A DNA stretch of 14,583 nucleotides from Candidatus Hermodarchaeota archaeon (GCA_016840595.1 JAEOSA010000032.1:1-14583); one strand, 5' to 3'. Shown: positions 1 to 7,959, counted from the stretch's first letter. Notes: generated from the sequence alone by a model not told the origin. Made by a program: numbers and translations.

Positions 1-568
1 GTGCACGCCTTATAGGCTCTACCTTCACCGCAAACCTATACGCAAAGAAAAGGTACAAAGGTGCTCCGACTAACATGATGAGTCCAAGCCATGGGCTAAT
101 CAGTGTGAGTAAGATAACAGCGATAACTAAGGTTCCAATTGCGGTGATGATATTCCGTAGGGCTGGGTTTAGCGAAAACCGGACCCAGCGGACATCTTGC
201 ATAGCTACTGCGAGTAATTGTTTACTATCAACTTGGTCATGAAACGTCATGCTATTTTCTTGAACCAACTCGAAAAATTCCTGACGGGCATCCCGTTCCC
301 ATCGCAAGGTTATCACGGCAAAGGCATAGCCCACTAACAAGATTGTAACAAACAAGGCGCCTGCGACAATCAAAATGAGCTGGACTTGGCTAACGAAGGC
401 TTGTGTAAAACCTGCTGTTTCAAGAATGTCTATTGCATTTCCAATAATCAAGGCGGGGAGAGTTGTCAGATAGGCGGCAAAAAGTGCCAGCGCTGTCGCT
501 AAAATAGTGACGCCTGGATATCGGCGTAATGCTGCTAATTGGTAGCTAGAGGCACTCTTGTACTTCAT
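1..568 (-). CDS. ABC exporter, membrane domain (partial, 3' end beyond left edge)
   Basis: Reading the minus strand from an ATG at 568 gives 189 open codons to the window edge. Hydrophobic stretches at about residues 18-40, 60-88, 136-157 and 160-180 match TM1-TM4 of a type-I ABC exporter. TM1 is preceded by a basic LRRYPG segment and runs into ALIIGNAIDIL, as in this family. Between TM2 and TM3 lies the expected cytoplasmic stretch: RWERDARQEFFELVQ, then MTFHDQVDS and an MQDV segment. The ATPase domain would lie off the window. The substrate cannot be told; lipid, drug or peptide export are all usual. In-frame alternatives are a GTG at 577 and an ATG at 613. I prefer 568 because the family's N-terminus is short, but none of the three has a well-spaced SD. 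It is divergent from the gene at 716. Confidence 0.85.
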   Translation of the reverse strand, partial: MKYKSASSYQLAALRRYPGVTILATALALFAAYLTTLPALIIGNAIDILETAGFTQAFVSQVQLILIVAGALFVTILLVGYAFAVITLRWERDARQEFFELVQENSMTFHDQVDSKQLLAVAMQDVRWVRFSLNPALRNIITAIGTLVIAVILLTLISPWLGLIMLVGAPLYLFFAYRFAVKVEPIRRA

Positions 569-715
569 GTCAGGCACGCATTCAGACTTCTTTGATTGCG
601 ATATCCAGCACATTCACCTTACTTTTAGAACCATCGGTTTTACAGAAATGGAGTTTTCCGGTACCAATTCATTTTTGAAGAAGGAGGTCCTGCTACTACA
701 GGGAGTGGATAATTC

Positions 716-1849
716 TTGAGGCACAGTAATCTCAGGCACGATTACCTGGTAGCCTTGGCGTTCTGTTGTCTTGGTTTCCTTATCATTGGCTCAGTAATAG
801 TGTATCCCATTTTTTCCACTTCTAGTTCTGTAATACTTCACGGGCATGGAGGACGGTACTATAGCGAAGTGACAGCATATTTTGGCTCTGTATCTGAAAA
901 TACCACCGAATTCGTTGTTACTCCTAATCACGACATCTATTGGGATATCATCGTTGAAATCCGAAACTTCTACACAAATAATTCATCAGTAACACTCATA
1001 CTAGCCGCCTATACTCACAACGAAACGGTTCCTAACTTCTACAATCACACAACTGAACCAATCAATCACGAATTCCATGCATGGCATTACGACTTTTCTA
1101 TTATCATTCAGTATGATGTGGCTCCAGCGAATTTTTCCTTCTGGCTCTTAGTGACTGGTACGCCCCCACTTCCTCCACCACCTCTAATATCCCCAGGATT
1201 ACCTTTTGATATCATATTGCTCGTTTTTGGAATTACGCTTCTTATCCTTGGGGTGCGTAGATACCGCTTGGAAAAACTGTTTATCCAGACTCGATCATTG
1301 AGACGCGCCCTGATATTTTGCAGTCTTGGCATCCTTTTTCTCAGTCTGAGTTATCCTTCACTCACAAGACCTCATTATTTTCTTCACTATCTCCCTCCAG
1401 AATACTCTGATTTCGGTGAATTTTCAGGCAAAGTTAGCCAATCCGTGTCTTGTGTTAATAGAACTCTTATTGATATTGAGGATAGTACAATTGAGCTTCG
1501 GACGTTCTTCGTCAATCACTCTTCGGTGACAGTAAGCGCTTATACTCCAGATGGTTCAGTAAATCAAACGTGGAATTTTGTCAACTCGCGATATCCTGGA
1601 TACCAAACCTTTGAGTGTTACACAACAAATGATACGATAATTGAAGTCATACGGGAAAATGACGATGTCGAATTTAGCAGCTGGATTCTAGTAAGGCATA
1701 TCGAGACTGATATTCTTCGTAACAATGCAGGTTTTTATGCACCATTCGCCTACCTCTTCTTTGGAATTGGGACAATACTTCTTGTCTCGGGTTGTTATTA
1801 TGCCTCACAGGGTCTCCCTACCCTATCAAAAATGACAAATAATCAATGA
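716..1849 (+). CDS. Internally duplicated, sequon-rich membrane protein
   Basis: I do not recognise a named family. The 377-residue protein is two similar halves, each with a helix, an extracytoplasmic beta-type domain and a closing helix. Helices lie at about 11-33, 163-181, 197-213 and 343-364. The domains (about 46-148 and 235-327) share blocks: NNSSVTLILAAYT against NHSSVTVSAYT, and ANFSFWLLV against VEFSSWILV. Ten N-X-S/T sequons (N62, 88, 89, 102, 110, 139, 248, 267, 283, 305) all fall in the two outer domains, which fits archaeal N-glycosylation and fixes the topology. A proline-rich hinge (PPLPPPP, about 150-156) precedes the second helix. The start is TTG, directly after an in-frame TAA, with GGAGTGG about eight bases upstream. 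A surface or envelope-sensing role is only a guess. The MscS gene follows 61 bases downstream. Confidence 0.8.
   Translation: MRHSNLRHDYLVALAFCCLGFLIIGSVIVYPIFSTSSSVILHGHGGRYYSEVTAYFGSVSENTTEFVVTPNHDIYWDIIVEIRNFYTNNSSVTLILAAYTHNETVPNFYNHTTEPINHEFHAWHYDFSIIIQYDVAPANFSFWLLVTGTPPLPPPPLISPGLPFDIILLVFGITLLILGVRRYRLEKLFIQTRSLRRALIFCSLGILFLSLSYPSLTRPHYFLHYLPPEYSDFGEFSGKVSQSVSCVNRTLIDIEDSTIELRTFFVNHSSVTVSAYTPDGSVNQTWNFVNSRYPGYQTFECYTTNDTIIEVIRENDDVEFSSWILVRHIETDILRNNAGFYAPFAYLFFGIGTILLVSGCYYASQGLPTLSKMTNNQ
851..1159 (+). repeat. Copy 1 of internal protein-level duplication
   Basis: This encodes residues about 46-148 of the sequon-rich membrane protein. It aligns with copy 2 by the pattern GSVS...N-X-T, a beta-rich stretch, F-x-N-x-SSVT, AYT, and a closing F-S-W-x-LV. 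The repeat is clear in protein but not in DNA, so the duplication is old. Confidence 0.65.
1418..1696 (+). repeat. Copy 2 of internal protein-level duplication
   Basis: This encodes residues about 235-327 and carries GKVSQSV, VNRT, FFVNHSSVTVSAYT and FSSWILV, in the same order and similar spacing as copy 1. It is about ten residues shorter in the middle. Confidence 0.65.
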
Positions 1850-1910
1850 GCCAAAGGCTGAAATAATACTGAAGGGCAACCCCTACCTCAAAGTCTAAGG
1901 CGTAACGAAT

Positions 1911-2813
1911 ATGCAGATACCAACCGACCCAATTCAAGCCATTATCCAATGGTTAATTGAATTCTGGGATACATGGTGGCCATTGATCATACCTATTATT
2001 GTGTTAGCACTCACTTGGATCGCTCTGGTCATCATTGCCAGTCTTTTAACCACTTTTCTTCGCCGAAGGGTGTCACGTGGAGGAATCCCACCTGATGCAA
2101 TTAATGGACTTGTTCTCGCAATACGATTGCTCTTCATCTGGGTTGGCATCGTGGCGCTCGCAAATATTGTACCTCAGTTATGGGGTTACGCTGTATCAAT
2201 TGTGGGTAGTGCCTCTGTAATCATCGGGTTAGCTGGCGGTCTAGCAATTAGTCTCGCAATGCGGAACCTTGTCGCTGGCATTTATATCATGATATCTGAT
2301 CCTTTTGATATTGGCGATTATGTCCGGATCGGATCCAACGAAGGAATTGTCCTTGAAATCAGTTTGAATTATACAAAATTACGCCAGATCGATGGATCTG
2401 TCACACTCATTCCCAATAATAACGTCATGAACTCATCTGTTACCAACTTCCGATTTAAACACAAACGCAAACAAAAGCCCTCTACTGAATCGCCGGAAGA
2501 ATCAGTTGAAGGGGCTTCTTTACCCCGGCGAATTTGGAAGGTCATCAGTAAGGTAATGGATACTACTAATCTCATCCAGTATACTCTCGAACTAAGGTTT
2601 CCAGTAAAGGAGTCACATGAAAAATATGAGTCAATCCTCCGCGAAGTGTGCAAAAGGTGGAAGAAAAAATTCGGTTTTGAACCCGTGTATGCGCTTACAT
2701 CAATTTCTCATGTGGCTTTTACATATGCATTTACAATTTTTGTTGAGGATCCACAAGTTCTCCTTGAATATCGGTCTGCTTTCATTGAAGATATCGGACG
2801 AGCGATTTACTAG
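1911..2813 (+). CDS. MscS-family small-conductance mechanosensitive channel
   Basis: A membrane-tension-gated pore that releases small solutes on osmotic downshock. Two helices (about 22-50 and 64-88) precede a Gly/Ala-rich pore helix (about 92-127), followed by the family signature DPFDIGDYVRIG (130-141) and the beta-domain block LIPNNNVMNSSVTNF (166-180). The C-terminal alpha/beta vestibule runs to 300, close to the 286 residues of E. coli MscS. Two oddities are visible. The pore helix reads SLAMRNLVAG, whereas family members usually have about four or five more residues, including a conserved Gln, before the N-L-x-A-G block. A highly charged linker (KHKRKQ, then ESPEES, about 183-200) separates the beta domain from the vestibule. 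The ATG start has only a weak SD (AAGGCG). It is probably co-transcribed with the upstream gene. Confidence 0.92.
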   Translation: MQIPTDPIQAIIQWLIEFWDTWWPLIIPIIVLALTWIALVIIASLLTTFLRRRVSRGGIPPDAINGLVLAIRLLFIWVGIVALANIVPQLWGYAVSIVGSASVIIGLAGGLAISLAMRNLVAGIYIMISDPFDIGDYVRIGSNEGIVLEISLNYTKLRQIDGSVTLIPNNNVMNSSVTNFRFKHKRKQKPSTESPEESVEGASLPRRIWKVISKVMDTTNLIQYTLELRFPVKESHEKYESILREVCKRWKKKFGFEPVYALTSISHVAFTYAFTIFVEDPQVLLEYRSAFIEDIGRAIY

Positions 2814-2983
2814 CATGTAAATGCAATTTATTACCCTCCAAATCTTTGAAATCTCGATATTCATTTTAATTTCTAGATGGTTCAAGCTGTCTTAAACACA
2901 ATAATTACAGCCTGTCAAAAGCCCTTTATGGAAAAACAAGTCATAGATTTGGTACTTGATGATCCAATTTCTCCATAGCATTT

Positions 2984-2988
2984 GGAGG
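2984..2988 (+). promoter_or_regulatory. Shine-Dalgarno site of MFS gene
   Basis: GGAGG lies seven bases before the ATG at 2996 and fixes that start. Confidence 0.7.
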
Positions 2989-2995
2989 CGACTTT

Positions 2996-4264
2996 ATGGA
3001 TATCAAACCCTTCACACGAAAAGAAAAAATCATTGTCTTCTTTGCCTGTGCTCTCGGATGGGCACATGACGCTATTGGGCTTACTTTGATCACATTCTTA
3101 GTTGGTCCAATCGGTGCTGAATTTGGTCTTGGTTCTCAACCTGAAGTCTACCTTGGATTCATAATGTCAGCACAATACATCGCTACAGTTCCTGGCGCTT
3201 TCCTCTTCGGAGCATTAGCTGACAAATACGGACGCAAAAATATTCTTCTTGCCTCAATTGCCTGGGATGCCCTTCTCACAGCTGCATCGGCCTTTGCACC
3301 GAATTACTTCGTTTTCGCGACATTACGCATTATCTCTGGCATGGGTGTTTCATGGGGAATTGCCTTCGCGCTCCTAGGTGAAGTCTATTCACCGAAACGC
3401 CGTGCAATGTGGGGCGGATTTGTCCACGCTACATTCATTATCGGCTACTTGGGGTCTGCGATTTCAGTTCTTCTTCTACGACCTACTCTTTCAGTTCTAT
3501 TCCCAGTTATTTGGTGGCGATACCTCTTTCTCATAGCATTGATACCAATTCCGTTTATCATCTGGCTCTACTTCGCACTCCCCGAATCACGGCTTTGGGA
3601 AAAATATCGCGAATTGGAATCACCCGATAAAATGCCCTTAGGTGTACAATTGAAAGAAATTGTACAGAAAGGCTTTCTGAAACTTCTAGTGATTGCAACA
3701 CTAGTATTCTGGGCTGCTGAATTCGCTTACCATGCATTCGTTGATTGGGGTCCATGGTTCCTAGGCATGGGAGGGCTCGGTTTGCCTGGTGATACACCCG
3801 ATCTCATTGTAATGGGAATCGCTGTTATTCTGATATTCGTCTTTCCACTTGTCGGATTACTAGGAGACATTATCGGTCGACGAAGAGCTTACATGGTCCC
3901 TGCCATTCTTGGTCTAATTGGTACAATTGTATTTGCTATTGCAATCTTAGTTATCTTTCCAACTCCACTAATTCTAACCATTGTCGGTCTAGTCATTCTT
4001 GCATTGGGCTTTAGTTCACATGGTCTCTTTGGTGTCTGGTCAAGTGAACTCTTTCCAACGCGTGCCCGTGCTGCAGCGAATTCACTAATCTTCAGCATTG
4101 CTCGTGGCTTCTCATTAGGTGCTATAGTCGTGGGTGTACTAACAACCTTCACAGTTCTTACTTTAGGACAAGCAATGCTAGTTGGATCATTAGGATTCCT
4201 CCTAATGGTCATCTTACCCTGGCTCCTGCCTGAGACCAAGGGCAAAGAGTTAAAGCCAGATTAG
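2996..4264 (+). CDS. MFS transporter, organic-acid/sugar type
   Basis: A 12-helix secondary transporter of 422 residues, the usual length for the major facilitator superfamily. Motif A is seen twice, as the superfamily's two-fold symmetry predicts: GALADKYGRKN at about 72-82 between TM2 and TM3, and GLLGDIIGRRR at about 287-297 between TM8 and TM9. RIISGMGVSWG in TM4 and GEVYSPKRRAMWGG after it resemble aromatic-acid and metabolite:H+ symporters. The tail LLPETKGKEL recalls the PETKG end of sugar porters. TM1 carries an acidic residue (GWAHDAIG), often involved in proton coupling. The start is set by GGAGG seven bases upstream. The ThDP-enzyme gene follows 34 bases downstream, so the transporter probably imports or exports that enzyme's substrate or product; the substrate itself cannot be read from sequence. 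Confidence 0.92.
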   Translation: MDIKPFTRKEKIIVFFACALGWAHDAIGLTLITFLVGPIGAEFGLGSQPEVYLGFIMSAQYIATVPGAFLFGALADKYGRKNILLASIAWDALLTAASAFAPNYFVFATLRIISGMGVSWGIAFALLGEVYSPKRRAMWGGFVHATFIIGYLGSAISVLLLRPTLSVLFPVIWWRYLFLIALIPIPFIIWLYFALPESRLWEKYRELESPDKMPLGVQLKEIVQKGFLKLLVIATLVFWAAEFAYHAFVDWGPWFLGMGGLGLPGDTPDLIVMGIAVILIFVFPLVGLLGDIIGRRRAYMVPAILGLIGTIVFAIAILVIFPTPLILTIVGLVILALGFSSHGLFGVWSSELFPTRARAAANSLIFSIARGFSLGAIVVGVLTTFTVLTLGQAMLVGSLGFLLMVILPWLLPETKGKELKPD

Positions 4265-4298
4265 GAATGGCTCTTAACGTAGGTAGGTGAGGTGTTCA

Positions 4299-5984
4299 AT
4301 GCCTCAAACAGATGCTGGAAAAGCAGTAGCGGAAGTGCTGAAAGGAGAAAATATCACTCACGTGTTCTCACTCCCCGGTGGGGAAATCCTCCCAATTTAC
4401 GATGCCCTCGTAGCTGAGGGTATAGAAATTATAACGACGCGACATGAACAAGCTGCAGGAAATGCCGCAGATGGTTGGGCACGAGTCACTCGGTCACCAG
4501 GTGTCTGCCTTCTACCCATGGGACCAGGTATTGTTAATGCAGTGCCTGCCCTTGCTCAAGCCTACCAAATGGGCAGCCCAGTAGTCGCCATTACATCAAG
4601 CATCGCCCACAAACTGGCAGACATGGATGCCTTTGAAGATCTGGATTTGAAATCCCTCGTATCATCAGTGACCAAATGGACTCGACGCTGCGTATTTCCC
4701 CATCGAATAGCCGACTATCTACGGAAAGCCTTCAGTACTGCACTCACAGGTCGAATGGCGCCTGTCCTTTTAGACATACCAAAGGATATCATCTCTACCC
4801 CAGTAGAAGAAGTAAGTAGACCGCTTAAACCAGCGCAATATCGACCTATGGGTAAGCTTCTTGGAGATCCAGTTCAAGTCAAACGGGCAGTACAACTACT
4901 GGCGAAAGCAGAACGTCCGGTCATTATCGCTGGGAGTGGAGTATACTGGTCACAAGCTTGTAACGAACTCGTTAAACTAGCAGAGTTTTTCTCGATACCT
5001 GTCGCAGCGGAATACTTGGGAACCGGCTGTTTTCCACAGAATCACCCGCTCTCCATTGGAAATGCAATTGCCAATCCTTTCACTAATCAAGCCGATGTGA
5101 TACTCGTCGTTGGCGCCCGATTAGACGAATTCTTAGGATTTGGACGAGATCCCTCCTTCTATGCCGAAGACGCGAAATTCATCCACGTGGATATAGTCCC
5201 GGATGTAATTGGAAGAAATCGACAAGTTGAGGTGGGGATTGTCGGTGATGCTGGCGCGGTACTTTCTCAGATGCTAGACACGGCTAAAACAATCGCGAAA
5301 AAGCGTGCAGCCGGGAATTTCGCTAAACAATCCCGTGCAGCCTGGGAACAGCTGTTTGACGTTCTAGAAAAAGACGCTGATTCCGATGAAATTCCCATTA
5401 AACCTCAACGGCTAATGAAGGAAATACGAGAATTTGCTTCACCTGAAAGCCTTTTCATTCTTGATGGCGGTGACACAACGGCTTGGGCATATGTTTATCT
5501 CCGTGCGAATTATCCTGGACAAATCATAGGTTCACAAGGACCGCTCGGACACTTGGGAGCGGGACTTCCCATCACGATTGCAACAAAACTAGCCCGTCCT
5601 GATAAACCAGTGTATCTCATTTCAGGTGATGGGAGTTTTCTCTTTAATATCAGCGAATTGGATACCGCGGTTCGCTATGATGTTCCCCTTGTGGCCATTG
5701 TGAATAATGACTGTGCTTGGGGGTTGGTCTACCATACTCGGCTCCTCAAAACCAGATCTGAAGAGAAAGCCTCGTGCGGCACTCTTCTTAATGAACATGC
5801 GCGCCTTGATAAAGTCGCAGAAGGGCTGGGTGCAAGTGGTGAACTTGTTACTAAACCCTCTGAAATTCAACCGGCGCTCAAACGAGCTGTTGACGCTGGG
5901 CGACCCTACGTCTTAGATGTCCGGGTATCCAGGAAATATATGACTCTACTCTCACAAATCTTTACGACTAAGCGCGATTATTAA
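4299..5984 (+). CDS. ThDP-dependent enzyme, acetolactate synthase large-subunit-like
   Basis: A 561-residue enzyme of the POX/ALS group, with the N-terminal pyrimidine-binding, central and C-terminal pyrophosphate-binding domains in the usual order and length. The catalytic Glu is E50 in TTRHEQAAGNAADGWAR. The Mg/ThDP-binding motif starts at GDGSF (443-447) and ends at NND (469-471). MGPGIVNAVPALAQAY and VDIVPDVIGRN are also group signatures. These enzymes join or cleave 2-oxo or 2-hydroxy acids (acetolactate synthase, oxalyl-CoA decarboxylase, 2-hydroxyacyl-CoA lyase, sulfoacetaldehyde acetyltransferase). The AWG after NND suits ALS-like paralogues better than the oxalyl-CoA/hydroxyacyl-CoA branch. 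No regulatory small subunit is adjacent, so branched-chain amino acid synthesis is doubtful. I chose the ATG at 4299, with GGTGAGG about seven bases upstream, over an in-frame GTG at 4287. It follows the MFS gene, probably in one operon. Confidence 0.88.
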   Translation: MPQTDAGKAVAEVLKGENITHVFSLPGGEILPIYDALVAEGIEIITTRHEQAAGNAADGWARVTRSPGVCLLPMGPGIVNAVPALAQAYQMGSPVVAITSSIAHKLADMDAFEDLDLKSLVSSVTKWTRRCVFPHRIADYLRKAFSTALTGRMAPVLLDIPKDIISTPVEEVSRPLKPAQYRPMGKLLGDPVQVKRAVQLLAKAERPVIIAGSGVYWSQACNELVKLAEFFSIPVAAEYLGTGCFPQNHPLSIGNAIANPFTNQADVILVVGARLDEFLGFGRDPSFYAEDAKFIHVDIVPDVIGRNRQVEVGIVGDAGAVLSQMLDTAKTIAKKRAAGNFAKQSRAAWEQLFDVLEKDADSDEIPIKPQRLMKEIREFASPESLFILDGGDTTAWAYVYLRANYPGQIIGSQGPLGHLGAGLPITIATKLARPDKPVYLISGDGSFLFNISELDTAVRYDVPLVAIVNNDCAWGLVYHTRLLKTRSEEKASCGTLLNEHARLDKVAEGLGASGELVTKPSEIQPALKRAVDAGRPYVLDVRVSRKYMTLLSQIFTTKRDY

Positions 5985-6940
5985 TCAGAAGCTTTGTCTG
6001 CCAATCCGACTTTCTGAAGGAGTCCGATGAGCTCCTCAGCTCGTTTTTGCCGTAACTGTTCGGGAGACTGATTCGCGTATTCGTATATGCCCTTCCCCGT
6101 TTTGACCCCCAAGTCGCCTTTGAGCGCTTTTTCTTCAAGCCATTTTGGTAAGGTGTACTTGTCATCCTCCAATGCCCATGCTAGGTATTTTGCGGCCATA
6201 ACGAGTACATCCAACCCGATGTAGTCGAGATTTCCGAAGGGTCCATACAACAGGAAGATTAAACCCAGGTGCTCTTTCCAGGCGCGATCGATTTCAACAT
6301 GTGATGCAATTCCTTCATCAATGAGTTTTGCGGCTTCAGTCAAAGTAGCGCCAGCTAGACGATTGACAATGAAGCCTGGTGTATCGTTGCAGGTTACAGT
6401 TCGTTTCCCACATTTTTGTTCCAGAAATGTTCTCGTTTGCTCGATGAAGGTTTCTGAAGTTTGGGGGGCTCGAATCACTTCAACGAGTGGGAGTACAAAG
6501 GGCGGGTTCATCCAGTGTGTCCCTACTAATCGGTGAGGTGTGTTAATGGCTTCAGCGATATCTCCGACTCGAATCACCGAAGTTGTAGATGTGAGAATGG
6601 CGTCCTTGGGACACTTTGTTTCTGCCTTCGTGAATATTTCGCATTTCAGGTCCAATCGTTCGGGAACTGCTTCAAGGACGAGATTTGCATCTGTCACAGC
6701 GACATCAAAATGGGGTTCAGAAGTAATCCGGGATAAAATTAGAGGAATACTTTCTTCCTGTATGATTTTATGGTTCTTGAGGAGACGGAGGTTAGCATTG
6801 ATCTGTTCCTTTGCATGATCTAAGACTTGTTGGTCAATATCGTAGAGTGTAACTTCACATCCGGCTTGCGCAAAGACTTGGGCTATCCCATGTCCCATAG
6901 CGCCTGCTCCTAGGACTGTAGTTTTGGTAATTTCCTTCAT
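5981..6940 (-). CDS. 3-hydroxyacyl-CoA dehydrogenase (3-hydroxybutyryl-CoA dehydrogenase-like)
   Basis: NAD-dependent oxidation of (S)-3-hydroxyacyl-CoA to 3-oxoacyl-CoA, or the reverse, in the cytosol. The Rossmann motif LGAGAMGHGIAQ (10-21) and the acidic D34 ending strand 2 indicate NAD preference. The catalytic dyad is intact: H142 in GTHWMNPP and E154 in PLVEVI, with S121 and N145 also at the family positions. The C-terminal dimer domain has TPGFIVNRL (187-195), GPFGNLDYIGLDV (233-245) and LGVKTGKGIYEY (277-288). At 319 residues it is a stand-alone enzyme, not a FadB fusion. A hydroxy-acid dehydrogenase of the lambda-crystallin type is an alternative, but the C-terminal motifs fit the CoA enzymes well. 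GGAG lies ten bases before the ATG. It is downstream of the SDR gene with a 14-base gap. Its TAA overlaps the TAA of the convergent ThDP gene. Confidence 0.9.
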   Translation of the reverse strand: MKEITKTTVLGAGAMGHGIAQVFAQAGCEVTLYDIDQQVLDHAKEQINANLRLLKNHKIIQEESIPLILSRITSEPHFDVAVTDANLVLEAVPERLDLKCEIFTKAETKCPKDAILTSTTSVIRVGDIAEAINTPHRLVGTHWMNPPFVLPLVEVIRAPQTSETFIEQTRTFLEQKCGKRTVTCNDTPGFIVNRLAGATLTEAAKLIDEGIASHVEIDRAWKEHLGLIFLLYGPFGNLDYIGLDVLVMAAKYLAWALEDDKYTLPKWLEEKALKGDLGVKTGKGIYEYANQSPEQLRQKRAEELIGLLQKVGLADKASD

Positions 6941-6954
6941 TTCGTTAAACTCCG

Positions 6955-7959
6955 TTAGAATGATGAAAAAATCTCTTTCCGCACTTGCACGTACTCAATG
7001 AAGTGTTTCACAATCTCAGAAACTGAATTGTATCGTAAACTCCATTCAACTTCCTCAATATCCCGATAAAGGTTCTCTTGACCCTGCTGCACTAAAAGTG
7101 TGGTGAGAAACGACCAGGTTTGGGCCATCCGTTCAGCATGAGGATCTGGCTTAAACTGGACTTCCGCATCAGCAATGACCTTTTCCACTTCTGCAATTAA
7201 CTCTTGAATGGGAATCGGAACACCCCCAGTAATGTAGACGCGTTTAGTGAGTTTAGGTGCTTTCCAAAGGGCAACTAGGAAATCAGCTGCATCTTCAATG
7301 TAAATAATAGGCAAGATGGAACTCTCAGGAATATCGATAATGCCGGGTTTTCCTAAAGCGATGTTTTCAATGAAACTAGAATATGTCACGGTAGCACCCG
7401 CACCACGTCTTCCCGGACCGATAACGACAGCAAACCTAACTCCACGAAAATCAACACCATGACGCATATAATAATACGAACCCAACATTTCTCCGAAGGC
7501 TTTACTAACGCCATAGAAGCTTCCTGGATCTCGATAGCTCGTTTCATGAAATGGGAATTGTGTTTGAGCTCCAAAGACTGCCAGACTGCTCAGAAAAACA
7601 AGTCGTTGCACCTGCATAATTCGAGAAGCTTCAAGAACGTTAAACGTTCCGGCAATGTTAGAGGAATATGCACCACCTATTTGACGTTCAGCTTCGACGG
7701 ATAATCGGGCTGCAGTATGAAACACATGTTTGATATTGTACTCCTTCAGGGTGCTGACAACATCACTCCACACACCAACATCACCTTCAACTACTGTGAC
7801 TTTATCAGTGATTTCACCAATCCGTGCCAAATTGGGTTTTGCATCAAGTAATATGACCTGATATCCTTCAGAAACCAAACGATGTGTAAGATGTGATCCG
7901 ATAAACCCCGTTCCACCAGTAATCAATATAGGGGCATTCTTAGATGGCTGGTCTGGCAT
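6955..7959 (-). CDS. NAD-dependent epimerase/dehydratase (extended SDR)
   Basis: An extended short-chain dehydrogenase/reductase of 334 residues. The nucleotide-binding motif is TGGTGFIGSHL (14-24), with an acidic D39 at the end of strand 2 pointing to NAD(H). The active site is S124/S125 with Y149 and K153 in FYGVSKAFGE. VFHTAARLS (79-87) replaces the usual NAA-type block. Relatives include UDP-sugar 4-epimerases, dTDP-sugar dehydratases and 3-beta-hydroxysteroid dehydrogenase-like proteins; the sequence does not decide among them. The start is supported by GAGGTTAG five bases upstream of the ATG. It heads a two-gene minus-strand operon with the hydroxyacyl-CoA dehydrogenase. That pairing, rather than one with glycosyltransferases, leans weakly toward a lipid or acyl substrate over a nucleotide sugar (inference). 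Confidence 0.88.
   Translation of the reverse strand: MPDQPSKNAPILITGGTGFIGSHLTHRLVSEGYQVILLDAKPNLARIGEITDKVTVVEGDVGVWSDVVSTLKEYNIKHVFHTAARLSVEAERQIGGAYSSNIAGTFNVLEASRIMQVQRLVFLSSLAVFGAQTQFPFHETSYRDPGSFYGVSKAFGEMLGSYYYMRHGVDFRGVRFAVVIGPGRRGAGATVTYSSFIENIALGKPGIIDIPESSILPIIYIEDAADFLVALWKAPKLTKRVYITGGVPIPIQELIAEVEKVIADAEVQFKPDPHAERMAQTWSFLTTLLVQQGQENLYRDIEEVEWSLRYNSVSEIVKHFIEYVQVRKEIFSSF

Noticed and set aside
3889..4245. 118-codon minus-strand frame inside the MFS gene
   Set aside because: It is a shadow of the transporter, which shows both motif A copies and the PETKG tail in the plus frame.
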